Positions 1 to 9,577 of a stretch of DNA of 64,000 nt are shown piece after piece (position 1 is the stretch's first letter; every line of letters starts with the position of its first letter). The stretch is from Candidatus Methanimicrococcus odontotermitis. Its GTDB lineage: Archaea > Halobacteriota > Methanosarcinia > Methanosarcinales > Methanosarcinaceae. Made by a program: the position numbers and the translations under genes. The DNA lies in the NCBI GenBank assembly GCA_031286065.1, contig JAITUZ010000039.1:39600-103599 (forward strand). Direction: 5' to 3'. The notes beneath the pieces were generated by a model. It did no database searches, had not been told where the DNA came from, and saw only the letters and a list, made by a program, of their open reading frames with translations.

Positions 1-717
1 GCGCGCGTTGGATTCGCGGACATCGGTGACAGACGCGATAACGATGTCGCCTTCCGTGATCATGTTGAGCGTCTTTGTTTTCGGAATGACGGAAATCACA
101 CGGTGCTCTTTATTGATGCCGATAACGCCGGAAACGGTCGCCCGTACCGTACCATCATCGTTAACGGTGCCGAATCCCGGTTTATACTCTTCAATTGCGC
201 TGACGATGTCGCCCGGGAAGACAAATTGTTTTGTCTTTTCATAAACGATTTTTTCAGGGCGTTTTTTCTTTTCAGCGGGCTTACGTCCGCCGAAGCTGCC
301 TTTGCCGCCGCGGTCTCTGCCGCGGTTGCTGCGGTCGCCGCTGCCTCGGCTGTCGTGGCTGCCACTGCCTCGACTGTCACTGCCTCGGCTGCCATTGCCG
401 CCGGTTCTGCCGAATCCGTTCGGCTTATCGGAGCGTTCTGAAAACGAAGAGGCTCGGCGCGGTTTTTCCGCCGGCCGTTCTTCCGCCGTTTCAGCTGTCG
501 GACGCACGGTTCTGCGAACGGCGCGATTTGCAGGCGCGTCAGCTTCCGGTTTTGAGATGACTTCAGGACGCGGTTTTCTCGGGATGCGGGATTTGGAAAA
601 GTCTTCGGCGGGCGCGGCGCGGATTCGTTCAATCGGCTCGGACGCGGGGGATTCTTCCGCTTTTCCGGCGGCATCTTTCAATTTTCGTCTGATCGGCTTT
701 TTTTGCACTCTGCTCAT
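1..717 (-). CDS. csl4: Exosome RNA-binding subunit Csl4 with long RG-rich N-terminal extension (3' end outside window)
   Basis: Csl4 caps the archaeal exosome and helps recruit RNA and DnaG for 3'-5' RNA decay. The frame is open from an ATG at 717 to the window edge (239 codons) and is partial at its C-terminus. The last ~80 residues read as the Csl4 N-terminal domain (FVFPGD, then an IEEYKPGFGTV stretch) leading into an S1-type domain (ITEGDIVIASVTDVRES). The first ~158 residues are unusual: a basic/acidic Pro- and Ala-rich stretch, then a Gly/Arg/Ser/Asp-rich segment at about residues 100-142 with repeated SRGS and RGG-like units. Archaeal Csl4 proteins of about 190 residues usually begin close to the FVxPGD motif, so this extension is an addition. 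The family call is firm; the role of the tail is inferred to be RNA or protein contact. Confidence 0.85.
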   Translation of the reverse strand, partial: MSRVQKKPIRRKLKDAAGKAEESPASEPIERIRAAPAEDFSKSRIPRKPRPEVISKPEADAPANRAVRRTVRPTAETAEERPAEKPRRASSFSERSDKPNGFGRTGGNGSRGSDSRGSGSHDSRGSGDRSNRGRDRGGKGSFGGRKPAEKKKRPEKIVYEKTKQFVFPGDIVSAIEEYKPGFGTVNDDGTVRATVSGVIGINKEHRVISVIPKTKTLNMITEGDIVIASVTDVRESNAR

Positions 718-884
718 AAATGAACCTTCATAATTTGATAATCGTGAATCCGAAAAAGCGGGATTTCATTGACCGCTTCTGTTACAGAATTAAAGACTGA
801 CCTTTTTTTCAGCCGTGTTTTTGATTCAGCTTGGTGAAATGAATATACATTAAACATAGATAAAATAATCTTCTCCGAAAAAAA

Positions 885-1511
885 TCACCGCCGGAATTCC
901 ATTCGGTAAATTTCAACGGCGATCGGCTGAGTTTCTTTTTTATGAAAATCAAATGTTTTTCGTATCGGGAACTGCGTTGTAAAACAATCTGTTATAACCG
1001 CGGGTTTAATAAATTTTTCTATAAAAGCGCGGCTGCCTTTATTATGAATTGAATAAATGACATCGCCCAAAGAAACCGCCGCTTTCAAAAACGGCCGATC
1101 ATTTCCTTTTTCCTGCGCGCCGAACGGCGGATTCATAAGAACCGTATCGGCCCGATTCAATTCGTCCGTTTTCATCAATTCAGAAACGTCGGAAATGATA
1201 AATTCGATGTCCGCCCCTTGAATTTCAGAACGCATCAAAGCCGCGTTTTTTTCCGCGCTCAAAATCGCCGCTTCATCGATATCAAACCCGACAACTTCGG
1301 ACGCGCCCAAAATCGCCGCGCCGATAGATAAAATCCCGGTGCCGCAGCCTAAATCGTAAACCCTTTTTCCCTCAATATCCCCGCTCATAAAAGCCATATG
1401 AAGAAAAGGCGCGGCAACGATTGCAGGCGTTTTGTATTGCTCGTAACTGACATTCGGCAATTCAAACCCTTCCGTTTTTTCAAGCGCCATTTCCAGTTTT
1501 CGAAGTTTCAT
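885..1511 (-). CDS. METTL5-like N6-adenine RNA methyltransferase
   Basis: A 208-residue class I SAM methyltransferase. Motif I is [14 protein letters not shown], with the acidic SAM ligand in VVGFDID. The catalytic NPPFG motif (NPPFGAQ) is typical of N6-adenine methyltransferases and of the METTL5 group, which modifies small-subunit rRNA in eukaryotes. The short N-terminal lead ([15 protein letters not shown]) is also typical of the archaeal METTL5 relatives. It lies 26 bp downstream of dph2 on the same strand, within a translation-related run (hpt, dph2, lysS). The rRNA substrate is inferred from the family and is not visible in the sequence. Confidence 0.8.
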   Translation of the reverse strand: MKLRKLEMALEKTEGFELPNVSYEQYKTPAIVAAPFLHMAFMSGDIEGKRVYDLGCGTGILSIGAAILGASEVVGFDIDEAAILSAEKNAALMRSEIQGADIEFIISDVSELMKTDELNRADTVLMNPPFGAQEKGNDRPFLKAAVSLGDVIYSIHNKGSRAFIEKFIKPAVITDCFTTQFPIRKTFDFHKKETQPIAVEIYRMEFRR

Positions 1512-1537
1512 AAAAATCCTGCCGCAGAAATTTTAAA

Positions 1538-2584
1538 TCAATCCTGCCCGCCCTCAAGAATTTCATCCAAAACCAGATCTTCCCAACTCCGCTCACCCAA
1601 AACGATTTCAAATTCCTGCGGCGTTAATACGGGAGCGGGATACCGGCCGGAATCATCAATTGCCAGCCGCGGGCAGGCGGTATTGACAAAAGCGTCCGCT
1701 TTGAATGAAAGCATTTGATCGGGCGTGACCAAATCCATAAACAAAATAAACGCCGTTTTCCCGTGAGTCTCCGCTTTTGTTTTTAAAGATTCCGCCAAAG
1801 TTTTTCGACACTGGCCGTTTTTGGTTGAAACAATAATGCAAAACGTTTCAGCGTCCGCCGCGTTTCCGATGACGGCGCTTCGCTGCGCTAAAAACTTGCG
1901 GTCACTGAGTTCAAAAACATCGGATGTAAACGGATCGGCGCAAATCACGCGTTTTTTGGATGAAAGCGCGGCGCCGATTGGATGAAATTGACCGCTTCCG
2001 ATGTATAAAAGCGCGCCGCATTTGTCGATTTCATCGGAATGCGCCGCCGAGAAATTGCACCCGAGAATTTGACCGGGATAGGCGATTCGTTTGTCGCCTT
2101 CGGCGATAATGACGGTTTTGCCGGCCGCTTCCAAAATCAGGCGGGCTTGGTCCAAGTGATGAACATGCTGGACCGTTGTCACCAGTCCGATGATCCGCTC
2201 CGGCAGAAGCGCAAGCGCCGAGGAAACAGCATCGGAAATATCGACTTTGGATCGGGCTTCGATGAAACGAACTTTATTTTCGATATCGCCTTGTTTGAGT
2301 TCAGCGTGACCGAAATGGAAAAACAGATCGCATTTTTCAAGCAGGCGCATGTCTAAATCACAGGCGCCGAAACACGGATCCGCCGAGATATAAACTGCGG
2401 CACCCGTCTTTTTCCGGATTTGAGACGCGATTTCCAAAGCGTGTTTTTTCAATCCTTCCGGAAACTGAAGACCGACAACGATTTCACCGCTTTTTTTTGC
2501 CTCGGATATTTTTTCAATCTCGTCAAAAACGGCCGCCATTTCAAAATCATAAGATGAAGCGGAAAGTGTCGGAAGTCTCGTCAT
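1538..2584 (-). CDS. dph2: Diphthamide synthase, 3-amino-3-carboxypropyl transfer step (Dph2)
   Basis: A non-canonical radical SAM enzyme that transfers the 3-amino-3-carboxypropyl group of SAM to a histidine of elongation factor 2, the first step of diphthamide formation. The three cysteines that bind its 4Fe-4S cluster in archaeal Dph2 are present and widely spaced: Cys71 (DPCFGACD), Cys176 (GCNFSA) and Cys304 (NTACPR). Length (348) fits the single-gene archaeal form. Its ATG overlaps the TGA of the upstream hpt gene by ATGA, so the two are probably translationally coupled. Confidence 0.92.
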   Translation of the reverse strand: MTRLPTLSASSYDFEMAAVFDEIEKISEAKKSGEIVVGLQFPEGLKKHALEIASQIRKKTGAAVYISADPCFGACDLDMRLLEKCDLFFHFGHAELKQGDIENKVRFIEARSKVDISDAVSSALALLPERIIGLVTTVQHVHHLDQARLILEAAGKTVIIAEGDKRIAYPGQILGCNFSAAHSDEIDKCGALLYIGSGQFHPIGAALSSKKRVICADPFTSDVFELSDRKFLAQRSAVIGNAADAETFCIIVSTKNGQCRKTLAESLKTKAETHGKTAFILFMDLVTPDQMLSFKADAFVNTACPRLAIDDSGRYPAPVLTPQEFEIVLGERSWEDLVLDEILEGGQD

Positions 2585-3162
2585 TTCACGCCCCCGACAA
2601 CCGTAACTCCGTTCGGCGTAACGTCGATATCAACCAAAACCGTAACGGCAACACCCGTTTTTTCTTTGAGGATTTTTGCTCCGCCACCGCGCCCGATAAC
2701 GCAATAAACGCCGGCGATGATGATTCCCATGCCGTCCAGCGTCTTCAACAACGAAAGAAGCGTTCCGCCCGTGCTGATGACATCATCAACGATCAAAACA
2801 CAGTCGCCTTTTTTCAAACCGTTGATATAAAGAGATCCTTTAGAATATCCCGTAGACTGAGAAAGCGCCACTTCGCCGTCCAATCCGTATTCCCTTTTAC
2901 GGATGACAGAAACAGGGATCCCCGTTTTTAAAGAAAGCGCGGTCGCAATCGGGATCCCCATCGCTTCAACGGTGATGATTTTATCGATCCCGCCGGTTTT
3001 CCCGTCAGAAATAATGTAATCCGCAATCTCTTCCAAAACGGCGGGATCCGTTTGGGGGATGCCGTCTGAAATCGGATGGATAAAATAAGAATAAGTTTGC
3101 CCGCCGTTTTGTTTTTGAATGACAGGCGCCTCTTCTAAAGATTTCTTTAATTTTTCAAGCAT
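2581..3162 (-). CDS. hpt: Hypoxanthine/guanine phosphoribosyltransferase (archaeal type)
   Basis: A purine salvage enzyme that joins PRPP to hypoxanthine or guanine to give IMP or GMP. The 193-residue protein carries the PRPP-binding motif ([13 protein letters not shown]) at about residues 120-132 and a conserved [17 protein letters not shown] segment typical of archaeal Hpt. It is first in a tightly packed hpt-dph2-METTL5-like run with a 4-bp ATGA overlap into dph2. APRT-like substrate use cannot be excluded from sequence alone, but the N-terminal half matches methanogen Hpt. Confidence 0.85.
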   Translation of the reverse strand: MLEKLKKSLEEAPVIQKQNGGQTYSYFIHPISDGIPQTDPAVLEEIADYIISDGKTGGIDKIITVEAMGIPIATALSLKTGIPVSVIRKREYGLDGEVALSQSTGYSKGSLYINGLKKGDCVLIVDDVISTGGTLLSLLKTLDGMGIIIAGVYCVIGRGGGAKILKEKTGVAVTVLVDIDVTPNGVTVVGGVK

Positions 3163-3276
3163 TATTTTTAGTCAAGGGCGATTTCGGTATTTATACATTT
3201 AGAAAAGAGCGGGAAATCGCATGTTCACCGTTTCGAATCCATAAGAACAGGTCATTCATATTTAATAAAAAAGAAA

Positions 3277-4875
3277 TCAAGGCCGGTACTCGGCGGCCTC
3301 TTTGAATCTTTGGACCAAGAAGTCGATGTCAAACGATACCAAGAACCAGCCGGCTTTCGGGCCGGACGGCTGCCCCAAAAGGGCGGTATAGATAGCGGTA
3401 AAGAAATTCTTTGTATCGATTTCTTCTGCGGAAATGACGCCGCCGGCATATCCCGTCATTTTTAGGGAGATGCCGGATTTCGGTTCTTTGGTTTCGTAAA
3501 CAATGCGCTGAATATCTTCAGGGCCGAGTTCATTCTCGGCGGCTTCCAGCTCATCGGCAAACGCCTTTAAGAAAGCGCGCTGCGTGTTTGTAAGCGATGC
3601 CGCCTGAACAGGAACGGTATCTTTAACGCCGAATTTCGCGAAAGACGGCGCGTATTTTTCAAGCCAGAGACCGACATTGCGCGCCATTCGCCCGATCATT
3701 TCCGGAGCTTCATCAAATCCCGAACGTTTGGCAATCGCGTCGATTTTATCCAAATCGCCGCCGGCAACCTGATAAATCGTAACCATCTGCTTGAACGGAA
3801 TTTTGGACTGCTTCACGTCTTTAGATTGAGAAAGCCGAACGATCCGCTCTTCAAACAGGGACGGATTTTCCTTATCGCGCAGACGCTCGTATTCGTCCAC
3901 AAGATTCAGAAGCGGCTGCCCGGGATCAAATTTAATGTGTTTTTCCGGACGCGTTTTCATGATCAAAAAGCGAAGCGTCTCGGGCGGAACAACGTCAAGC
4001 ATATCGGAAATGGAAACGACGACGCCGGAAGAAGAAGACATCGCGCCCTTTTCACCGAGCATGATCCATTCATAAACGATTGGAAGCGGCGGTTCGTATT
4101 GGAAAATTTCACGGGCGATGCGGATGCCCGAATCGTAAGAGCCGCCGCTTGACGCGTGATCTTTGCCGAACGGCTCGGCGGTGACGCCCAAAATTCCCCA
4201 CTTGGCCGGCCACTCCACACGCCAAGTCAGCTTGCCGCCGCCGGTCATGGAAACTTTCCCGGACGTCCCGCAAGCCGGACAGGCGTAACGGACCGTTTCT
4301 TCATCTTCGTCAAAGCCGGTGACTTTGGCGCTGTTGATGCGTTTGCAGCCTTCGCAGATCGGATTGAACGGGCTCCAGTCTTCCAAAACTTCTTTGCCGG
4401 AAACTTCTGTCAATATTTCAGCGATCGCGTCGCGGTTTTTAAGCGCCGTTTTAATCGCGCCGACGAATTTGCCGGCTTTGTAGAGTTCATCCGTTTTCAA
4501 AACGTTCGGACGGATGCCGAGCGTTTCCATCGCGGCGATAAACGGTTCTAAAAAGTGATCGGCATAATTCGCATGGCTTCCGCACGGGCAGGGAATTTCG
4601 GAAATCGGCTTGCCGACGTGATACGCATAGTCTTCTTCTTTTAAAAACGGATAGACTTTGCGGAGCGGATCATAATTGTCGGCGATATAATAGAAGCCGG
4701 GGTCTTCGCCTTGATCTTTTAAAGCGCAGTAGACGGCGTCCGCCGTAAGCACTTCTCTCATATTTCCGATATGAATATGGCCGGAAGGCGTGATTCCCGT
4801 TGAAATCACATTCTTCTTATTTTTCGCCGCCGCTTCTTCTGCGACGACATCTGCCCAGTGAGTAATCTCTGTCAT
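3277..4875 (-). CDS. lysS: Lysyl-tRNA synthetase, class I
   Basis: Charges tRNA-Lys. It is the class I (archaeal) enzyme and not the class II form: the N-terminal HIGH-like motif is HIHIGN (residues 33-38) and the KMSKS-like motif is AMSSSSG near residue 285. Two zinc-type cysteine clusters are visible, one at [12 protein letters not shown] and one at CEGCKR with CPACG. Length 532 is normal. An AAGGAAA ribosome binding site precedes the ATG. A short AT-rich gap separates it from hpt downstream. Confidence 0.95.
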   Translation of the reverse strand: MTEITHWADVVAEEAAAKNKKNVISTGITPSGHIHIGNMREVLTADAVYCALKDQGEDPGFYYIADNYDPLRKVYPFLKEEDYAYHVGKPISEIPCPCGSHANYADHFLEPFIAAMETLGIRPNVLKTDELYKAGKFVGAIKTALKNRDAIAEILTEVSGKEVLEDWSPFNPICEGCKRINSAKVTGFDEDEETVRYACPACGTSGKVSMTGGGKLTWRVEWPAKWGILGVTAEPFGKDHASSGGSYDSGIRIAREIFQYEPPLPIVYEWIMLGEKGAMSSSSGVVVSISDMLDVVPPETLRFLIMKTRPEKHIKFDPGQPLLNLVDEYERLRDKENPSLFEERIVRLSQSKDVKQSKIPFKQMVTIYQVAGGDLDKIDAIAKRSGFDEAPEMIGRMARNVGLWLEKYAPSFAKFGVKDTVPVQAASLTNTQRAFLKAFADELEAAENELGPEDIQRIVYETKEPKSGISLKMTGYAGGVISAEEIDTKNFFTAIYTALLGQPSGPKAGWFLVSFDIDFLVQRFKEAAEYRP

Positions 4876-4960
4876 ATTATTTCCTTAAAACTGAATGAAT
4901 AAATTTAAAATAAATAGATTTGAAATGATGTCTTAATCATTCTTTTTTATTAAAACTTTA

Positions 4961-6216
4961 TCATTTCAAATCAGGGTCGTAATCAGCCGCCAATTCTTCA
5001 AACGGGTCATAATCATAATGCGTTAAACATTCTTTCAGCGATTTGTTGGACAAATAGATCAATTTCAAATCGTCGCGTTCCGTCGGCTCGTTGCCGAGAG
5101 CAATGGAAAGGAACTCCGCCAAATCGTAAACCGGAAGACCGGCTCTTTTTTCCCCGCTGTCCTTCGCCCTCATATAACCGCCCTCGATAATATTTTTCAT
5201 ACAGCCGCCGCAATTTGAAATAATAATATCGCTGCCGAGGCTTTCGGCATATTCATGAATACGGGCGGCTTGATCAACGGATTTTTTCGGAAAAGCGGTG
5301 CGGACACCGCCGCCAAAACCGCAGCAGATCGACCCTTCAGGCGTCGGGTTGAGAAGTTCCGCGCCGGGGACAGACTCTAAAACGCGGCGCGGGTCTTGAC
5401 CGATGCCGAGCGCGCGCGTCAGGTGACACGGGTCCTGATAAAAAATTTTGAGTTTGCCGTTTTTTCCGAAATATTCGCCCATGTCTCTTTTAAAATTCAG
5501 TTTGTTTTCGTCTAATAAACGGGCGAAATATTCAGCTGTTTGAAGAACATCAAAATTGAAATTTTCAAATTTCTGAGGATAGAGTAATTTGAAAGCGCGG
5601 CAGCAGCCCGGACATGTCGTGACCAAAATCTTAGCGCCGCGGGAATTGATTTCATCAATATTCCTCTGCCCGAGTTTTTCCAGAGGCGCCGTGCTGCCCG
5701 CGCCGGCCGAAACGGAGCCGCAGCAGTACTCAATACCGCTCATGACGGAATAATCGACACCGGCGGCATCCAAAGCTCGGACGGCGGATTTCCCGATGAC
5801 CTTATTCATGCACGAAGCCGCACAGCCGGGGAAATAAACGACATCGCTCTTTCGCCCTTCGTTTTTAAATTCGACCGGATGTTCCCATTCACTGATTTTT
5901 TGTAAATATTATTGTTTGAAAACGGATCGACCAAACCCTGTTCTTCTGTCGGCCCTCTGATTTTCGTCTTTTTTTCACGGGCGGCGGAAATTAATTTTCG
6001 GATGCCTAAGTCTTTCGGGCAGGCGGCCGTACAGACATTGCAGGTATAACAAAGACGAATATCATATTCAAGCGGATTGCTTTCATCGGATCCGCCGCCG
6101 GACTGAACGTAACCGCAAAGAGCGGGAATAATATCGACTGTGCCGTAGCTCGGGCAGACATCAACGCACAGGCCGCACAAACTGCATTTATCGGTGTAAA
6201 GTTGAATGAGATCCAT
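4961..6216 (-). pseudogene. HdrD/GlcF-like iron-sulfur oxidoreductase split by a -1 frameshift
   Basis: Two overlapping frames together encode one ~418-residue protein of the HdrD/GlcF family. The first (6216-5806) has two 4Fe-4S ferredoxin clusters (CSLCGLCVDVCP and CYTCNVCTAACP). The second (to 4961) has two CCG domains (CCG at GIEYCCGS; CCGFGGG and NCGGCM), typical of thiol-disulfide or heterodisulfide chemistry. Between them the sense of frame 1 becomes noise, while the other frame continues sensibly upstream of its first ATG as KISEWEHPVEF...YFPGCAASC. One extra A in the six-A run of the coding strand (plus-strand T6 at 5896-5901) would restore a single frame. Options are an assembly error at a homopolymer, a real inactivating deletion, or -1 slippage on AAA AAA. 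No HdrE-like membrane partner is adjacent, so the electron donor and the physiological role are unknown. Confidence 0.8.
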
Positions 6217-6368
6217 AAATAATCCTTTTTGTTTTTGAAAAACTTATATTTAGGAGGCACTTATTATTGATGATTTTGTGAAGAAGTTATATTTTAAGCA
6301 GGCAAATGATTAAAAAGTATTCTGAAATTTTAAGAGTCAGAACTGTAAAAACGAAAAAGGAGATTAAA

Positions 6369-7484
6369 ATGGCCGGAAACACATTGGGCGAAGTTTTTCG
6401 AATCACGACTTGGGGAGAATCACACGGTCCCGCTGTCGGTGTCGTGATTGACGGCGCGGTTTCGGGAATTGCCGTCACGGCCGAAGATATTCAAAAAGAA
6501 CTTGACCGCAGAAAACCCGGTCAAAGCAATGTCACCACGCCGCGCAAAGAATCCGATACGGTTGAGATTCTTTCCGGAATCTTTGAAGGCAGGACGACCG
6601 GAGCGCCGATTTCACTGATGATTCGAAATGCGGACCAAAATTCGTCTTCTTATGACAATTTGCGCGATACGCCGCGCCCGGGGCACGCTGATTTCGGCTA
6701 CGCCGAAAAATACGGCATCCGCGACCATCGCGGCGGCGGGCGCAGCTCCGGACGGGAAACCGCAGGACGCGTCGCCGCAGGCGCGGTCGCCAAAAAAATC
6801 CTGTCTGAATTCGGCATCGATATCGTCTGCCACACGACACGGATCGGCGGCGTCTGCGCCGACCCTGAAATCTTAAACAATCTGCCGTTCGAAGCCGTTA
6901 AAGAAAATATTGAAAAGAACAGCGTTCGCTGCGCGGATTTAGCGGCGGCGGTCTTGATGGAAGCGGAAGCGGCGGCGGCAAGAGACAAAGGCGATTCTGT
7001 CGGCGGTGTCGTGGAAGGAATGATCCGCGGCGTTCCGGCGGGACTCGGCGAGCCTGTTTTTGACAAACTGGACGCGGATTTGGCAAAAGCGATCATGAGC
7101 GTCGGCGCCGTCAAAGGGTTTGAAATCGGCGGCGGATTTGAAGCGGCCGCCTGTTTCGGAAGTGAATTCAACGACGCTTTTGAAATCAGAGACGGAAAAA
7201 TTAAAACCGTGACAAACAATGCCGGCGGCATTTTGGGCGGCATTTCAACGGGCGAGATGATTCGCTTCAGAGCGGCGATCAAGCCGACACCATCTGTTTC
7301 TGCGCCGCAGAAAACGGTGAATACGGCGGAGAAAACGGAAACGGAAATCGTGATTACGGGGCGGCATGATCCTGTAATCGCGCCGCGGTTTGTTCCGGTC
7401 GGCGAAGCGATGGCGGCGATCGTCATATTGGACCATTTAATGAGAAACGAAGCGCTGCGCTTATTAAAAAATAAACAAAAATAA
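6369..7484 (+). CDS. aroC: Chorismate synthase
   Basis: Last step of the shikimate pathway: 5-enolpyruvylshikimate-3-phosphate to chorismate, with reduced FMN. The ATG at 6369 is chosen over the upstream in-frame one at 6306 because AAGGAG lies just before it and the protein then begins AGNTLGEVFRITTWGESHG, as the family does. Length is 371. Other family signatures present are GRSSGRETAGRVAAGA and GGISTGEMIRFRAAIKPTPS. It stands alone, 18 bp before the heme genes. Confidence 0.95.
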   Translation: MAGNTLGEVFRITTWGESHGPAVGVVIDGAVSGIAVTAEDIQKELDRRKPGQSNVTTPRKESDTVEILSGIFEGRTTGAPISLMIRNADQNSSSYDNLRDTPRPGHADFGYAEKYGIRDHRGGGRSSGRETAGRVAAGAVAKKILSEFGIDIVCHTTRIGGVCADPEILNNLPFEAVKENIEKNSVRCADLAAAVLMEAEAAAARDKGDSVGGVVEGMIRGVPAGLGEPVFDKLDADLAKAIMSVGAVKGFEIGGGFEAAACFGSEFNDAFEIRDGKIKTVTNNAGGILGGISTGEMIRFRAAIKPTPSVSAPQKTVNTAEKTETEIVITGRHDPVIAPRFVPVGEAMAAIVILDHLMRNEALRLLKNKQK

Positions 7485-7502
7485 AAACGAGAGACTAAAA
7501 AA

Positions 7503-8612
7503 ATGAATCACGGAAACACAGGAACTCCCTCGGGTGAACACGGCGCGGCAACGCCTCACTCATCAGGCGGCGTTCGGCCGCCGCGTGTCCTGGCGTGGGA
7601 AACAACTGCGGCGTGCAACTTAAAATGCAAACACTGCCGCGGCTCATCGACCGCGGACTCGGCCGAAGGAGAATTAACGACAGCGGAAGCCAAGAAACTT
7701 TTGGAGGAAATTCGGGAAACCGGAACGCCGATAATTATTTTAAGTGGCGGCGAACCGCTGATGCGTGAAGACATTTTCGAAATCGCGCGTTACGGAACGG
7801 ATTTGGGATTCCGCATGGCTTTGGCGACAAACGGCGTGCCGATTACGGAAGAAACGGCCAAAAAGATCAAGGAAGCCGGCATTCAGCGCGTCAGCGTCAG
7901 TTTGGACGGGCGCGAAAAAACGCACGACACTTTTCGAATGATTCCCGGCTGTTTCGGCGATTCTATGAAAGGAATCAAGAACTTGAAAAAAGAAGGCATT
8001 GAATTCCAAATCAATACCACTGTTTCAAGATTCAATGTTCATGAACTGGAAGATGTGCATCGGTTCGCCAAAGAAATCGGCGCGGCGGCGCATCATTTTT
8101 TCTTTTTGGTCCCGACAGGGCGCGGCGCGGAACTTTCGGAATTTGAAATCACGCCGGAAGAATATGAAGTCACGCTGGAATGGCTTTACAATTTATCAAG
8201 AGTCACCGACTTGCAGATTCGCCCGACCTGCGCGCCGCATTATTTCAGGATCATGCGCCGCCAAGCCAAAAAAGAAGGAATAGAAATCACGCCAAAAACG
8301 CACGGCTTGGACGCGATGACGAAAGGCTGTCTTGGAGGCATCTCATTCGGATTCATTTCCAGCATCGGCGAAGTCAATCCCTGCGGTTATCTTCCGGTGT
8401 CCGCCGGCAACGTCCGCAAACACTCTTTTAAAGAGATTTGGGAAAACGGAAAAGTCTTCAATGACTTGCGCAATTACAAAGAATACAAAGGCAAATGCGG
8501 CGCCTGTGAATATAAAACATACTGCGGCGGCTGCCGCGCCCGCGCTTATTCAGAAACGGGCGATTACATGGAAGAGGAGCCGCTTTGTTCATATTATCCG
8601 GAGGGATACTGA
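7503..8612 (+). CDS. ahbD: Radical SAM heme synthase AhbD (alternative heme pathway)
   Basis: A radical SAM/SPASM enzyme of the siroheme-dependent heme route. The radical SAM triad is Cys38, Cys42 and Cys45 (CNLKCKHC). The C-terminal cysteine-rich segment (CGACEYKTYCGGC, then CSYYP) binds an auxiliary cluster. The FFLVPTGRGAE and GGCRARAYSETGDYM segments match heme b synthase (AhbD: iron-coproporphyrin III to heme) better than the deacetylase AhbC, but the two are related and AhbC stays possible. Directly followed by ahbA and ahbB. The first ~28 residues are low complexity and poorly conserved. Confidence 0.75.
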   Translation: MNHGNTGTPSGEHGAATPHSSGGVRPPRVLAWETTAACNLKCKHCRGSSTADSAEGELTTAEAKKLLEEIRETGTPIIILSGGEPLMREDIFEIARYGTDLGFRMALATNGVPITEETAKKIKEAGIQRVSVSLDGREKTHDTFRMIPGCFGDSMKGIKNLKKEGIEFQINTTVSRFNVHELEDVHRFAKEIGAAAHHFFFLVPTGRGAELSEFEITPEEYEVTLEWLYNLSRVTDLQIRPTCAPHYFRIMRRQAKKEGIEITPKTHGLDAMTKGCLGGISFGFISSIGEVNPCGYLPVSAGNVRKHSFKEIWENGKVFNDLRNYKEYKGKCGACEYKTYCGGCRARAYSETGDYMEEEPLCSYYPEGY

Positions 8613-8616
8613 AAAA

Positions 8617-9081
8617 ATGGAAAGAAAAACAAATGAATTGGATGAAATCGACAGAAAACTCATTAATTTGATTCAGCTGAACTTTCCGGTTTCCGTTCAC
8701 CCGTTTGAAGACATCGCCGCCGAAATCGGCTCAACGGAAGAAATTGTGACGGCAAAGCTCGCCCGTCTGAAAAAAGAAGGCATTGTCCGCAGGATCGGCC
8801 CGATCATCAACACGCGCGGCATCGGCGGAACAAACACGCTGGCCGCCGTGAAAGTGCCAAAAGATCAAATCGATAAAGCGGCAGCGGTCATCAACAGATA
8901 CGAAGAAGTGTCTCACAATTATCTCAGAAATGAAGAATACAATATTTGGTTCACGGTATCCGCGCCGACGCAGGATCGGCTGGACCGAATCATATCTGAG
9001 ATTCAAACGGAGCTGAATTGCCCGCTCTTGGATTTGCCGACGATCAAACAGTTTAAAATACAGGTGAATTTCCATGTCTGA
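8617..9081 (+). CDS. ahbA: Siroheme decarboxylase subunit AhbA
   Basis: A Lrp/AsnC-like protein that with AhbB removes two acetate carboxylates from siroheme to give 12,18-didecarboxysiroheme. The ATG at 8617 lies 5 bp after the ahbD stop and gives 154 residues; the longer frame upstream is a shadow of ahbD. An N-terminal winged helix is visible (DEIDRKLINLIQ through IVRRIGPIINTRG), then the VSHNYLRNEEYNIWFT motif typical of the A subunit. Its last codons overlap the start of ahbB, which suggests coupled translation of the two partners. Confidence 0.85.
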   Translation: MERKTNELDEIDRKLINLIQLNFPVSVHPFEDIAAEIGSTEEIVTAKLARLKKEGIVRRIGPIINTRGIGGTNTLAAVKVPKDQIDKAAAVINRYEEVSHNYLRNEEYNIWFTVSAPTQDRLDRIISEIQTELNCPLLDLPTIKQFKIQVNFHV

Positions 9082-9565
9082 ACAAAATCGGGCTTGGGGA
9101 TCCGGCATGGACGAAACGGATGAAAAACTCATTCGGCTGACTCAGGACGGAATCGAATTCACGCACGCGCCTTTTGAGAAAGCGGCGGCCGAACTCGGCA
9201 TTTCCGAAGAAGAAATCGTCCGCCGTTTGAAAAGATTGACGGAAGAGAGAAAGATCCGCCGCTTCGGCGCGTCTATCGGTCACATCGCGCTCGGTTTTAC
9301 AGCAAACGGCATGGGCGTTTGGGATGTCCCCGAAGACAAAATCGAAGAAATCGGACAAAAAATGGCGTCATTTCATGAAGTCAGCCACTGTTACCGCCGG
9401 CCGAGATCCGATGAATGGCCCTACAATATGTACACGATGATTCACGGGCGGACAACGGAAGAATGCCTGGCGGTCGCCGAAAATATTTCAACCGCTGTCG
9501 GAATCTCCGAATACAAACTCGTTTTCAGCGAAAGAGAACTGAAGAAAAAGGGTGTTCGGATTTAA
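9074..9565 (+). CDS. ahbB: Siroheme decarboxylase subunit AhbB
   Basis: Partner of AhbA in siroheme decarboxylation. 163 residues with the same winged-helix plus ferredoxin-like layout. The B-type motif is VSHCYRRPRSDEWPYNMYTM, where the histidine and tyrosine/arginine residues are those implicated in substrate binding in characterised homologues. Overlaps ahbA by 8 bp. Confidence 0.85.
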   Translation: MSEQNRAWGSGMDETDEKLIRLTQDGIEFTHAPFEKAAAELGISEEEIVRRLKRLTEERKIRRFGASIGHIALGFTANGMGVWDVPEDKIEEIGQKMASFHEVSHCYRRPRSDEWPYNMYTMIHGRTTEECLAVAENISTAVGISEYKLVFSERELKKKGVRI

Positions 9566-9577
9566 GGAGAAATGAAA

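Noticed and set aside
96..733. Several long plus- and minus-strand frames over the Ala/Gly-rich stretch at 0.1-0.7 kb
   Set aside because: They are shadows of the Csl4 coding frame, whose C-terminal half matches a known family; the low-complexity GC-rich codons keep other frames open.
5896..5901. Frameshift in the HdrD-like gene as recoding by selenocysteine or pyrrolysine
   Set aside because: The break is a change of frame at an A run, not an in-frame UGA or UAG.
6698..7426. 242-residue frame on the minus strand over aroC
   Set aside because: It is antisense to a complete chorismate synthase and shows no domain sense; the Pro/Ala/Ser-rich content is typical of shadow frames.
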